In this document: one piece after another, positions 12,761 through 23,904 of the stretch | Layout: the number at the start of each line of letters is the position of its first letter | Numbering within the stretch: the first letter of the stretch is position 1 | NCBI RefSeq assembly: GCF_036323735.1 | Contig: NC_086032.1 | Coordinates: 52,850,599 to 52,914,598 of the forward strand | DNA length: 64,000 bases | Direction of reading: 5' to 3' | Origin: Rattus norvegicus | Lineage: Eukaryota > Chordata > Mammalia > Rodentia > Muridae | Position numbers and translations under genes: made by a program | Notes under the pieces: generated by a model | Database searches by the model: none | Told to the model about the DNA's origin: nothing | The model's input: the letters and a program-made list of their open reading frames with translations, nothing else

Positions 12761-12937
12761 AAAATATAACTTCAATCTAAAAAAATATACAAGGAAAAGA
12801 TCATACCATGTGTTAATGAATAGGAAGAGGAGGTAAAAGGGCAAGGGATAGCGAGGAAAAGCCAGCTTCACACTTATCAAAGTGTAGGCCATGGTAATAT
12901 TAGATAAACTGTAATTTCTACAGATTCTTTTTTGCAG

Positions 12938-14578
12938 CCCTTGACAAGATTTTTTTATTGGATATTTTATTTATTTACATTTCAAATGTTTTTGCTTTTC
13001 CCGATTTCCCCTCCAGAAATCCTCTATTTCATCCTCCCTCTTCCTGCTTCTATGAGGGTATTCCCTCACCCACTCATCCACTCCTGCCTCCCCAACCAGG
13101 CATTGTCTTACACTGGGGCATCTAGCCTGTGTAGGACCAAGGACCTCTCTTCTCACTGATGTCCAACAAGGCCATTCACTTCTACATAAGCATCTGGAGC
13201 CATGTGTCCCTTCAATGTGTACACTTTGGTTGGTGGTTTATAACCTGGAAACTCTGGGGGGGTTAGTTGGTTGATATTGTTCTTCCAATGCATTGCAAAC
13301 CTCTTCAGCTCCTGTACTTTCTCTGATTCCTCCTTGGGGACCATGTTCTCAGTCCAATGGTTGGTTGCGAGTATTTTTCTCTGTAGTTTTCAGGCTCTAG
13401 CTGAGCCTCTCAGGAGACAGTTACATCAGGCTTCTGTCAAAGCACTTCTTGGCATCTATAAGAGTGTCTGAGTTTGGTGGCTGCATGTGGGATGGATCCT
13501 CAGATGGGGCAGTCTCTGGATGGCCTTTCAGTCTGTGTTCCATAATTTGTCTTCATATTTCCTTCCTTGGGTATTTTGTTACCCCTTCTGAGAAAGAGTG
13601 AAGCACTCACACTTTAGTCTTCCTTCTTCTTGAGATTCATGTGTTCTCTTGTTGTGGTTTGCCCTGACATTACTGTATTTTGATACTAATTCCACTGCCC
13701 CAAGGACAGCTGCCTAGTCACGTACTCAGAACTCAGGTGACTTCACCAGAACCACCTCTCCATTGAATTTGTAAAGTACAGGTGAGGGGCAGCTACAGGA
13801 TAGAAGGAGGCCTGTCATTGGAGGAAAAGGAAGGATGGGCGGGAGAGAAGCTTGAAGGAAGAGGAAGAGACAGGATGGAGAGAGGGGAGAAGCCATGGCA
13901 GGTGATGTTAAGATTCTGCTCTGTTTATTTACAGGTTGCTATCAATGTTCCTAAGGGGTGGATGGTACTGGGCTTTGTATGTTTAAGTGGGCAATTATAT
14001 CTTACCAATTGGATCTAAGATTATTGTGTTGTGTGTTCTTTTATGTGAGGGTTTGAGTGTAGGAAAGTGTGCGTCTGGGCTGTGTTTCCGCCAAGATATC
14101 TAGCAGATATCTTGGGCACCGAGGTGTAGACCCAGCGGGGTAAAAGACCAACATTACCATTTTATTTTATTAATTATACATATGTAATTAATATACGTTC
14201 TCTGAATTGTATCTTGGTTATTCCAACTTTTGGACAGTACTACCTGATGACCCAGCTATACCACTACTGAGCACATAACCCAAAAGGCGCTCCTACACAT
14301 AACAAGGGCACATGCTCCTCTATGTTCATAGAAGCCTTATTTGTAATACCCAGAAACTAGAAAGAAACCAGAGGTCCTTCAAAGAGGAATGTATCCAAAA
14401 AAAGTGATACATTTACACAATGGAGTAGTACTCAAATATTAAAAATAATGACTTCATGAAATTCTTAGGCAAATGGATGGAACTTGAAAATATCATCCTG
14501 GGTGAGGTAACTGAATCACAAAAGAGCATACAGGGTATCCACTCACTGATAGATGGATATTAACCCTTGACAAGATTT
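12938..14578 (-). mobile_element. Twin-primed (5'-inverted) old L1 with 15-bp TSD
   Basis: A 15-bp duplication CCCTTGACAAGATTT flanks the unit at 12938-12952 and 14564-14578. Between the copies the 3' UTR lies on the minus strand (12952-13649, resuming 14204-14231). A terminal ORF2 segment lies in the opposite, plus orientation (14232-14563). The inverted part ends at the GATATTA preceding the 3' UTR, and the minus part starts only a few bases further on in L1 coordinates. The two halves are therefore consecutive pieces of one L1, the structure twin priming leaves. An ERVK-like LTR later split the minus-strand part. Confidence 0.88.
13650..14197 (+). mobile_element. ERVK-like solo LTR inside the inverted L1
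   Basis: A 548-bp segment bounded by the 6-bp duplication TTCTCT (13644-13649 and 14198-14203), the size expected for class II (betaretrovirus-like) integration. It starts TGTTGTGG and ends ACG, probably a mutated ACA. Removing it rejoins the L1 phrase GATTCATGTGTTCTCT-GAATTGTATCTTGG. Internal phrases (CAATTATATCTTACCAATTGG, AGATATCTTGGGCACCGAGGTGTAGACCCAGCG) resemble RMER17-type LTRs. The orientation is inferred from similarity to that family. A 78-codon ORF inside it is not a gene. Confidence 0.82.
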
Positions 14579-15274
14579 AACTGAAATTCCATTTCTTTTA
14601 AATTTCAGGCAATTTCCTCAGTCCATTATATTTTCTTCTCAAATAACAACTGTGACACTTTTAAGAATTTGCATAACAAATTAAACTGTGACTTCCTCTT
14701 AGATATTTTATGGAATGTAGTTTCTAAAAAAGTCATTCTACTGATTGCAGCTGTTTTCCATATACCTCATATTCTAATCAGAGCATCTTAAGAATATGAG
14801 AATTTTGGATTCTCACTACTAAAAACATAACACAGAGCACACATATTAGTAATATAACATTCATTTCAGTCTGTGAAAAAATGTGGTTTTAATAAGACTT
14901 TATTAAAATATTATATAATATAGTATAATATTATGTGTATATATACATATACATGTATATATATAATCAGTTTCAACACATTTGAAAACAGTATTACTTA
15001 CTAAATGCTTTCCTTTTGACTTTTTGAAACAGAAAACACAAATCTATTTTAAAATAGAATAAAAATTAATTTGTTTTGAAACAAAGTGTAGGTGACTATA
15101 TGGATACAGGGTAGTTTAAATTTGATGTTTCCATGAGTTAGCCTCTAGTGTCTTTACTAATTTTGCAATATAACACAGAAACGCATAAATATAACACTTT
15201 GAAAGACATTGGGGCATATTCAAGTGCAGGTTATAGCACAGCAAGACACCTGTGCTTACAGGCTTCACATATTA
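14579..15274. other. AT-rich sequence, no gene
   Basis: Contains an AT-rich, partly palindromic TATATACATATACATGTATATATATA tract at about 14937-14965. A 63-codon ORF at 15148-15339 runs into the following LTR and is not supported. Confidence 0.5.
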
Positions 15275-15278
15275 CGTG

Positions 15279-15869
15279 TGAAAAACCCCCTCCCAGAAAG
15301 GGGGGGCCCAAGGCCCTCAACTATAGAAGTAAAAAGTAAGTTTTTAGATACACAGACTCAGAACTAAAATAAGCCTGGGAAAGTTCAGATGTGTCCAAGC
15401 TTTGTGGGACAAGCTGACCCATCATTTAGACGAAACAGACCATAAAAGAAAACAAAATGCAGAAACCAGACTAAATTATGGGCATTGCTCCATGGGCCAC
15501 CTGACAGGAAAAAGAAACAGTCCCAGACCCCCCGGAATCCCTGACCACCATGTACTTTTTGCTAACTCACTGTTATGATTATAGCCAAAATAGGTAACAT
15601 ACACGTATGCCTCATTTACTCCACCAATCACATCCCTGTAACCATGCATCTGCTTCTGTAAGCCTGCTTCTGCTCCCCAATGCCCTATAAAAACCCGTCC
15701 CTGGTTCTGCTAGGTGTGCCAGTCTTCCAAATTGACTGGGACGCCCACAGATACCTGTGTATCCTGATCAATAAAAATCCTCTTGCAGATTGCAGCCTGT
15801 GGACTCGGACTGGTCATTGGGGCTTGAGGATCTCCCTCCTGAGGGAAGATTCTCTCTGAGAGTCTTACA
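15279..15869 (+). mobile_element. ERV1 (gammaretrovirus-like) solo LTR
   Basis: A 591-bp LTR with a 4-bp duplication CGTG on both sides (15275-15278 and 15870-15873). It starts TGAAAAACCCCCT and ends AGTCTTACA. It has a CCAAT-like motif (15632), a TATA box in CCCTATAAAAACCCG (about 15684-15698) and a poly(A) signal AATAAAAATCCTCTTGC (about 15770). A TGTGGACTCGGACTGG stretch and a GATCTCCCTCCTGAGGG stretch follow, as in the R-U5 part of gammaretroviral LTRs. No internal retroviral genes are present. Confidence 0.9.
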
Positions 15870-15873
15870 CGTG

Positions 15874-16332
15874 ATGACCTTCTTAACTTTTAGATTCGTC
15901 AAATTGAGGAGGTCCATTTGCATATTTCAAGGGATATACTTAATTGTAACAAGAATATGGCTCATATGAAGTGGGGAATAAAAGAAGGGTATGTAAATGA
16001 GTGAAAGACAACCCATGATTATTAGTAACTAGATAGACCAATCAGCTCTGTAGGTGCAGCTTCTGCCAGGGAACATGGACTCACATATTTTTGATTCTGT
16101 AACAAAATGCTGCCTGGTCACTTAAAGTGCTATTGAATATGCAAACCATTCTAGGAACATTTGGCATTGAAAACAACATTTTTAACTTAGAAAACTATAT
16201 TAAATACTTCATAGAGTTGAGGAGCAAAATAGAAAAAAAGTGGAGACTATATTCTTTTGATGTGTAAAGAAATATACCAGGTTTGTTTTCTATTCTTCTC
16301 TAAATGTTTTTCAAAGTTATTCTGTGAGGTGA
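15874..16332. other. No recognised feature
   Basis: AT-rich unique-looking sequence between the solo LTR and the pseudogene-like segment. Confidence 0.5.
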
Positions 16333-17118
16333 TTAACAAAAGTCTGCCATGTTGATATTTAAGGGCTGCTGATTGCTGGCAGCAAAGAATTCCAACTGTG
16401 CTGGCAACTTAGACAGCATCTCCATATTTTCTTCCAGGATCATCACCTTTGTTCTAAATAGCTCCCTCATAGTGTGAATAGAAGTCACATGCTTCAGATT
16501 TTCTGCCTTGGCATCCAGGAAACAGTACAATTGAGTAAACATATCAAACTTCCCCTGCATTTGCAGCCTGAACAGATGTTAAGTATAAACTGATCCACCT
16601 ACATTCAACCTGAGTGGGTCCACATCAACAGACTGTTTTAAATTCTGTTTTCAATTTATATTGGAGCATAGATTCTTGCTGGCATGAATAAATGTGCCAT
16701 TTACGGCAATCAAAAATGGCTCCACGTCTCACTTGATTTCCACAATTGTTGCTGTAATGACTGACCGCTGAGTAGAGAAACTTAATTTCCTTGGCAGATC
16801 TTCCTACACTGAAGCAACATGTTCATGGAGAGCCAATATTCAGTAATTACAGCACATTTCCTCACAAATTTACAATTCAATAACAGTATGCATTTCCACA
16901 ATGTAAAGCTAATTTTTCTTTAACCAAATAAAACATGAAAAGATAATGAGAAGCAATAGGCAATCTAGATCATTAGACGATTGATGTAAAATTAAAGGAC
17001 ATTTCAACAGGGATAGATTGTTCACATCAGGGAGCTCATAATCATGTTTAAGCACTATGTTTTGAAGAAACATGTTGTTGATGTTCTGCAGCTTCTCTGA
17101 AGCAACCTACAAATTCAC
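16333..17118 (-). pseudogene. Unidentified pseudogene-like segment
   Basis: The minus strand has a 75-codon open stretch (16560 to 16333) of ordinary, helix-rich protein composition: LKHVTSIHTMRELF, then MILEENMEMLSKLP. Further 5' on the same strand, short open stretches in other frames look equally protein-like: MFLQNIVLKHDYELPDVNNL (about 17070-17010) and ATIVEIK-DVEPFLIAVNGTF (about 16750-16690). Stops and frame changes between them suggest a decayed, intron-less gene copy. I do not recognise the parent. It could also be a chance run of open frames. Confidence 0.35.
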
Positions 17119-18014
17119 AATAGAAGTTTCCATTTTAATTCAATCTCCGTATCCATATTATGTATTATACTTACCAGATAGGATATTGAAAATGCATGAT
17201 CACAAATACTGAGTATTGTAATTATGCTTAAAATCTTAATATTATAAGAACTGTCTCTTATGAAATGAATGTTGGGATTTACCAAAGCAATTCCTGCAAA
17301 TAAATGAAAATATACAGTAGTCATATATCAAGTACATAGAAGTACATTACTAATCTTTACTTTTTCTTTTAATAGCAAAGAAGTGCAGCATTTATTGAGC
17401 TAATAAAACACACTGGTACACTTTTTAGTTACTGCAATAGTAAATGATATATATTTACCTAAAAGAGTTATTTAGCATGGGCAGTTATATCACACTTGCT
17501 CCATGCTCTCTATTCTTGATAGAATAAGGAACTTTAAAACATGAGAGAAAGATGTCCTTGCAGAGGTATGATAATGAATTATCAGGAAAAGAAAATAAGA
17601 TAAAATATACTAGACATAACATTTCCCTAGCATGCTTTGTTCATTTGTTCTTTATGGCAGAATGCATGAAGGACTGTTGGAAAGGGAGAAAATTTCTGCT
17701 TTGATATAATCGAACACTGAATGGCTTTAAAATTGCTTGGTTATTATTAGCCACACAGCTTACAAAATAATTAATAAAAAGGGAATCTAAGCTTAGGTGA
17801 GGAAACAAAAGAAGTTTACAGAAATTTTCAAGAAATCTATTCCGTCCCATTGAAGTATAGGAGAAAGTAAATGAATGTTGAGTAAATTATAGCAGAAGAG
17901 AATGGGTGCATTTCACTGGATGGGCATATTTTTGGCATGGCTACTGCAAAGTAATACATCAATGAAATGAACCAAAGTGAAAGAAAGTCTTATGGGCTGA
18001 TAACAAATACCTAG
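17119..18014. other. No recognised feature
   Basis: AT-rich sequence. The 69-codon minus-strand ORFs at 17115-17324 and 17641-17850 have no recognisable motif and are judged fortuitous. Confidence 0.45.
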
Positions 18015-18075
18015 ATATGGTTCTGACAGTGAAAAGTGCTGGCCATGTAAGCATGACCGCTTAAGCTCAATGTAG

Positions 18076-18113
<38 letters not shown>

Positions 18114-18325
18114 ACTTGCATGGTTATGGCCACCTGCAATCTCAGTACTGGGAAGGTAGAAACAGAAGGAACACTGGCCAGTCAGTCTAGCCTTATTGCT
18201 ATGCTTCAGGTTCAGGAAGAGAGCTCGTCTTGTAAATAATGTAAAAATATGATTGATTGAGGAATATGCTCAACAGTGACTTCTCTCTACATATATATAT
18301 ATATATATATATATATGCATTCATG

Positions 18326-18364
<39 letters not shown>
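18015..18364 (+). mobile_element. B3-like SINE (B2 superfamily) with microsatellite expansions
   Basis: A diverged SINE body: a tRNA-like head (GTGAAAAGTGCTGGCCATGTAAGCATGACC, 18028-18057), then CACCTGCAATCTCAGTACTGGGAAGG (18132), then CTGGCCAGTCAGTCTAGCC and a tail. An (AC)n tract of 16 units (18079-18110) has expanded inside the body. The tail consists of (AT)n at 18290-18316 and (AC)n at 18329-18364. The family name is from memory of the B3 consensus. Confidence 0.6.
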
Positions 18365-18366
<2 letters not shown>

Positions 18367-18944
18367 CTTCCAAAGGGAAAAAAAGCACATAAGTAAAGGA
18401 AATAATTTAGCTGCATGGTAGCTAGGAGTGGATTTGAAACACTTGACAAATAGAGTAGGGCCTGTTTGTCTTAGCCTTGCTGCAGTTTGGTATAACTATG
18501 CTTGGTATGATTTTGGTTATAGCATATCCTCATCTGCTGTATCCAGTATGACCTTAGTGGGGAACAGAATGACCAGAATGGCATGGTTCCTACCCCTGGG
18601 ACAGGACCAGGACGTAAGCCTCAATGAGTGTCTATGGTTCCAAGGTAATAAGGATTGCTTGCATAATAATTTTCGTATTTTACATTCCTCCCTGTCAATG
18701 TTAAGGACTCCACAATAATCTGAGACAGCAGCAGTCCAGGAGACAAAGGTGTGGCTCTCAGCAAATGGTAAATTCCAGGACCTTCAGGGCAGCCCTTAAG
18801 GCTGTGCAAAAGAAATGTAAAACCATGGGTACAAAAATATATAATTTCTCAACTATGCAACATATAAGGATGCAATATGAATTATGAGGGGCTTCACGAA
18901 TCTAAAGGAACAGTGGTAATTACACTAGAAGTCAGCTTGTCAGA
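18365..18944. other. No recognised feature
   Basis: Includes a 96-codon plus-strand ORF (18428-18718) whose protein is compositionally plausible but has no recognisable domain, upstream signal or homologous context. Not called as a gene. Confidence 0.45.
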
Positions 18945-19028
18945 AAGATACAAAGGCAGCCAGATACAAAGCCAGGCTGATTCCTGAGTACAAGGTCAGT
19001 CTGGGATACAGCAAGATTAGGCCCAGGT
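18945..19028 (+). mobile_element. B1-type SINE fragment
   Basis: GGCAGCCAGATACAAAGCC, then GAGTACAAGGTCAGTCTGGGATACAGCAAGATTAGG, matches the middle of a B1/7SL-derived SINE (GAGTTCAAGGCCAGCCTGGTCTACAGAG-like). It is short and diverged. Confidence 0.5.
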
Positions 19029-19335
19029 GTTGTAGAAATAGTAATTAAAGGATTAGGACCCACCCAGGTAGTTTTCCCTATATGCTTAACTGACCCAGGC
19101 AAAACTCTGAATTATGTTTCAATGTTAGACGAAAATGAGTGTTTGCTGTTTCCTAAGAATTAAGGAGCTGGGGATCACAGGATGCTGACTTACAGCATTA
19201 TGAAAAAGAAACCTGAAATAAACGAGTGAATTGATATGTAAAATAAAAGACTGGGCTTATAAAATGTACGAAATGAGCCATCCAGAAAATGTTTTCATAG
19301 CAAAAGAAAACTGCTTGGATAACTGACTCGAGTAG

Positions 19336-19337
<2 letters not shown>

Positions 19338-19390
<53 letters not shown>
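19338..19390. repeat. (AG)n microsatellite
   Basis: About 26 AG units. The minus-strand ORF reading SLSLSL across it is a translation of the repeat. Confidence 0.97.
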
Positions 19391-19392
<2 letters not shown>

Positions 19393-20560
19393 CTGTCTGG
19401 AGATCTTCAGAGAAAGCAGATACAAGAGAGAAAGAAACCAGAACAGAGAGAAAACAGGCTGGAAAGCTGTCTCAAGCAGAACTTAGACCTCCAGCATGGA
19501 CCCGTGGCTTGACTTCAAGTCATTTATTTATTTTGCTGTGTTCAGGTACCCCTACCTCAGAACCCTCTCCAAGCCAAGTCTGGTTAGAGGCAATCATCAT
19601 TCACATTGTTGTCTAAGCCATTTATAGAATTGTGATTTCAGAATGTGGAACCATAGTACAAAGCAATTTCAGGTAATTGAATTAAAAGAAGACCTATAAT
19701 TGAACCTCAGGTAGTGGTGAGAATTCAAAATTAAATACCTGATGTTTTAAGAGATTGCAATATTAGTAATTAATTTGTAAAGACTACCATAAGTAATATG
19801 AATTATCAAAATTACATAAAAATAGGATGAGACATCCTGACAGAGCTGTGAGTGAATGTGAGGAATGACTTTTCGAGGAATACTCTGTTTTGTATCATGA
19901 TGAGGACTTCTAATAATATAGAGGGATACATCTGTGCATTTAATTTGATTCAGTTGGATCAACTAACACATATTCATTTTTTCAGATATACCAAAGTAAA
20001 AACTCCAACTTTACTAAAGCTGTCAAAATGAGTAATTGAAAATTTTATGCTTCTCATGAAGAAAACAAACCAATATTGAAATATTGTACTAAATGAAGCT
20101 ACGTATGTACCACAGTGCTAAGTCTAGAAAGGTTCTTTCCTATCTTTTAAAGGACAATTTCTAGAAAATACAAGTGCTGTAAATAGTAAAAAAAAATTGA
20201 TAAAAACTATTGGCATGACAAGAGACATTTCAGCTTTTAACCTTTCATCAAACAGGGAGAAATTTTAAAAATATGTTATTTTTATTATTGTAATCTATAA
20301 TAGTGGTGGTGGCCTCTGAATTTGGCATTTTCTGGGAACAAGCCACAGGCTGTCAAGATTTTGACAAATGCCACAGAGAAGCTCTTGGGCCTCTTTACTT
20401 GAACAAGTTTTATTCATTATCTGATCTAAGATGTTTAAACACAATACTTTTAATTAATTAATTTTATTTATGTAGGTGTCATATATTCCTCTTATTGATT
20501 CATTTTCACATGAAGATATATTGTCTAGATATGAGTGAGTTGTACACCAACATATATACA
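19391..20560. other. Mostly unrecognised sequence
   Basis: The stretch 19028-19600, which contains the (AG)n tract, may be an LTR-like segment (it begins TGTTGTAG), but I found neither a convincing end nor a duplication. The rest is AT-rich and unremarkable. Confidence 0.4.
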
Positions 20561-20567
20561 TTACATA

Positions 20568-21457
20568 TTTTTTTATTGGATAGTTTGTGTATTTATATTT
20601 CAAATATTATCCACTTTGCCTGTTCCTCCTTCTCCCATTCCCCCTCCTCTTAGCCTCTGTGATAATCCACCCTCTTCCACGCACCCAATCCCACCTCAAC
20701 ACCCTGGCATTAACCTTAACTGGGATAAAGAAACTTCGCAGGACCAAGGACTTCTTTTGATGCTAGACAAGCCATCCTTTTCTACCTATGAGACTGGAGT
20801 AATGGGTCTCCCCATGTGTACACTTTGGTTAGTGGTTTAGTCCCTGGGAGCTCTGGTGGGGTCTGGTTGGTTGATATTGTTGTTCTTCCTATGAGGTAGC
20901 AAACCCCTTCAGCTCCTACAGTCTTTTTCTCTAAACTCCTCCATTGGGGTCCGCATGCTCAGTCTGATGATTAGCTGCAAGCATTTTAGTCTGTATCAGT
21001 AAGGCTCTGACAGAATCTCTCAGGAGACATTCATATCCTGTTCCTAACAGCAAATACATTTTGGCATCAACAATAGTGACTGGGTTTGGTGGCTGCATAT
21101 GGATGGATCCCCAGGTGGGGCAGTCTCAGGGTCACCTTTCCTTCAGTCTCTGCTCTACTCATTATACCTTTATTTTCTCCTGTTAGTATCTTGTTCCCCC
21201 TTCTAAGAAGGACTGATGTATCCACATGTTGGTTTTCCTTCTTGAACTTCATATTCTGTGAATTGTAGCTTGTGTATTCCAAGCTTTTGAGTGCATATCA
21301 TGTGTGTTCTTTTGTGAGTGGTTTACCTCACTGAGCATGATATCCATTTTTCTAAGATTCCATCCATTTGTCTAAGAATTTCATGTAGTCATACATAGCT
21401 GAGTAGTATTCCATTCTGTAAATGTACCACATTTTCTGTATCCATTCCTCTGTTGAA
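20568..21457 (-). mobile_element. Old L1 3' UTR and ORF2 tail, minus strand
   Basis: On the plus strand: a poly(T) start (20572), the pyrimidine-rich block, GGTTTAGTCCCTGGGAGCTCTGG, ATATTGTTGTTCTTCCTATG, CTCCTCCATTGGGGTCC, ATGGATCCCCAGGTGGGGCAG, then the antisense ORF2 end (GAGTAGTATTCCATTCTGTAAATG and ATTTTCTGTATCCATTCCTCTGTTGAA). It is 5'-truncated at about 21457, and diverged L1-like sequence may continue to about 21720. No TSD was identified. Confidence 0.85.
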
Positions 21458-22005
21458 ATAAATATGTTTAAGTCTATATATTTTTTGCGGAAATCTTGGT
21501 TACTTAGAAACACAAGGGTTATGTATTTATACATAATTACCATAGCTGTGATTTCATCACAGATGTACAGAAGTAGAATTGCTGTAGGTTTTACATTTGA
21601 CAGTGAAAATTATCATCTCACAACTGTTGTTGAGAAGTCTAAACAGTAATTCACTTCTTTTGATACAGTTTGAATCTTTACCAACAGTGACTCAACTGTT
21701 TCTCTTGCAAGTTTATGTGGTTATTGATATCCCTAAGCATGAGTAAGTGGTTGATAATTTGAGGACCTCAGTTTATTTGGTTGTTAGATGGTCAACACTT
21801 ACTTGAATGATATTCCCCATTAGAAAATATTTGTTCACAGCAGCTTATTTTCATAAGGTCAGTATAAACTGTAGCAGGACAAATTATAATCTAATAGAAT
21901 GTGATTATGCACAGGTTTTTTTTATTTCCCTCCAAGCCATGGTAAAGATATTTTTCATTTATACAAAATGATTTAGCATATATCTCGAATATTTAACTTC
22001 ACATT
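21458..22005. other. Host flank of the young L1 block
   Basis: AT-rich. The first about 260 bp may be a very diverged minus-strand L1 (GTACAGAAGTAGAATTGCTG and ACCAACAGTG-like phrases). No gene is present. Confidence 0.45.
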
Positions 22006-22020
22006 AGAAATTTTACTTCA
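22006..22020 (+). repeat. Left 15-bp TSD of L1-A
   Basis: AGAAATTTTACTTCA, repeated exactly at 35630-35644. It brackets the whole L1-A/L1-B block. Confidence 0.95.
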
Positions 22021-22729
22021 GAGATCTCTGCTCCCAGACCCCGTGAGAGAGACCCAACAGCCAGGTCAGGTGGGCACTCCTGAGGCTGCAGAGCGGAAGA
22101 GACCACCAACACTGATCACCCCTGCCCACATCCCTGGCCCAAGAGAAAACTGTATAAGGCCTCTGGGCTGTAGGGGAGGGCCCAGGGGCGGCAGGACCCC
22201 TGCCTGAGACACCGCTGGAACCTGAAGGAAACAGACCAGATAAACAGTTCTCTGCACCGAAATCCCGTGGGAGGGAGAGCTAAACCTTCAGAGAGGCAGA
22301 CAAGCCTGGGAAACCAGAAGAGACTGCTCTCTGCACACACATTTCGGACGCCAGGGGAAAAAGCGAAAGACGATCTGGAACCCTGGTGCACTGAAGCTCC
22401 CGGAAGGGGCCGCACAGGTCTTCCTGGTTGCTGCTGCTGCAGAGAGTCCGTGGGCAGCACCCCACGAGCGAACTTGAGCCTCGGGACCACAGGTAAGACC
22501 AACTTTTCTGCTGCAAGAAAGCTGCCTGGTGAACTCAAGACACAGGCCCACAGGAACAGCTGAAGACTTGTAGAGAGGAAAAACTACACGCCCGAAAGCA
22601 GAACACTCTGTCCCCATAACTGACTGAAAGAGAGGAAAACAGATATACAGCACTCCTGACACAAAGGCTTATAGGACAGTCTAGCCACTGTCAGAAATAG
22701 CAGAACAAAGTAACACTAGAGATAATCTG
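22021..22729 (+). promoter_or_regulatory. L1-A 5' UTR, partial promoter monomer
   Basis: GC- and CpG-richer than the flanks and homologous to the L1-B and L1-C monomers. In rat L1 this region is known to be a CpG-rich promoter. A consensus splice donor CAG|GTAAGA has its GT at 22493-22494. The several minus-strand ORFs here are shadows. Confidence 0.75.
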
Positions 22730-23845
22730 ATGTCGAGATGCAAGCGCAGGAACCCAAGCAACAGAAACCAAGACTGCATGGCACCATCGGAGCCCAAATC
22801 TCCCATCAAAACAAACATGGAATATCCAAACACACCAGAAAAGCAACATCTAGTTTCAAAATCATTTTTGATCATGATGCTGGAGGACTTCAAGACGTGA
22901 AGAACTCCCTTAGAGAACAAGTAGAAGCCTACAGAGAGGAATCGCAAAAATGCCTGAAAGAATTCCAGGAAAACATAAATAAACAAGTAGATGCCCATAG
23001 AGAGGAGACACAAAAATCCCTGAAAGAATTCCAGGAAAACACAATCAAACAGTTGAAGGAATTAAAAATGGAAATAGAAGCAATCAAGAAAGAACACATG
23101 GAAACAACCCTGGATATAGAAAACCAAAAGAAGAGACAAGGAGCTGTAGATACAAGCTTCACCAACAGAATACAAGAGATGGAAGAGAGAATCTCAGGAG
23201 CAGAAGATTCCATAGAGATCATTGACTCAACTGTCAAGGATAATGTAAAGCGGAAAAAGCTACTGGTCCAAAATATACAGGAAATCCAGGACTCAATGAG
23301 AAGATCAAACCTAAGGATAATAGGTATAGAAGAGAGTGAAGAATCCCAGCTCAAAGGACCAGTAAATATCTTCAACAAAATCATAGAAGAAAACTTCCCT
23401 AACCTAAAAAAAGAGATACCCATAGACATACAAGAAGCCTACAGAACCCCAAATAGATTGGACCAGAAAAGAAACACCTCCCTTCACATAATTGTCAAAA
23501 CACCTACGCACAAAATAAAGAAAGAATATTAAAAGCAGTAAGGGAAAAAGGTCAAGTAACATAAAAGGCAGACCTATCAGAATCACACCAGACTTCTCGC
23601 CAAAAACTATGAAGGCCAGAAGATCCTGGACTGATGTCATACAGACCCTAAGACAACACAAATGCCATACTAGGTTACTGTATCCAGCAAAACTCTCAAT
23701 TAACATTGATGGAGAAACCAAGATATTTCATGACAAAACCAAATTTACACAATATCTTTCTACAAATCCAGCACTACAAAGGATAATAAATCGTAAAGCC
23801 CAACATGAGGAGGCAAGGTATACCCTAGAAGAAGCAAGAAACTAA
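22730..23845 (+). pseudogene. L1-A ORF1 (RNA-binding coiled-coil protein), frameshifted
   Basis: ORF1p is the trimeric RNA chaperone that coats L1 RNA. The start (MSRCKRRNPSNRNQD) is present, but a 4-nt deletion near 22894 and 1-nt deletions near 23505 and 23565 break the frame. The open part at 22738-23532 reads the coiled coil and RRM-like domain. The C-terminal domain is open from 23609. Relative to L1-B the coiled coil is longer by about 16 residues, because a unit starting QV(E/D)A occurs twice (22921-23051). Without the three deletions it would be about 373 codons against 357 in L1-B. Confidence 0.92.
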
Positions 23846-23904
23846 TCGTCTTGGCAACAAAACAAAGAGAAGAAAAGCACACAAACATAACCTCACATCC
23901 AAAT

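Noticed and set aside
18428..18718. 96-codon plus-strand ORF as a possible gene
   Set aside because: No recognisable domain, no conserved context, and short enough to be chance in DNA of this composition.
19028..19600. Possible LTR starting TGTTGTAG and spanning the (AG)n tract
   Set aside because: No matching CA end with a direct repeat could be found, and I do not recognise the internal sequence well enough.
22929..23429. Minus-strand ORFs of 140-190 codons opposite ORF1 and ORF2 (also 24536-24994, 30032-30466, 51422-51991 and others)
   Set aside because: They mirror the A-rich L1 coding strand, which is poor in stops when read antisense. They are shadows, not genes.
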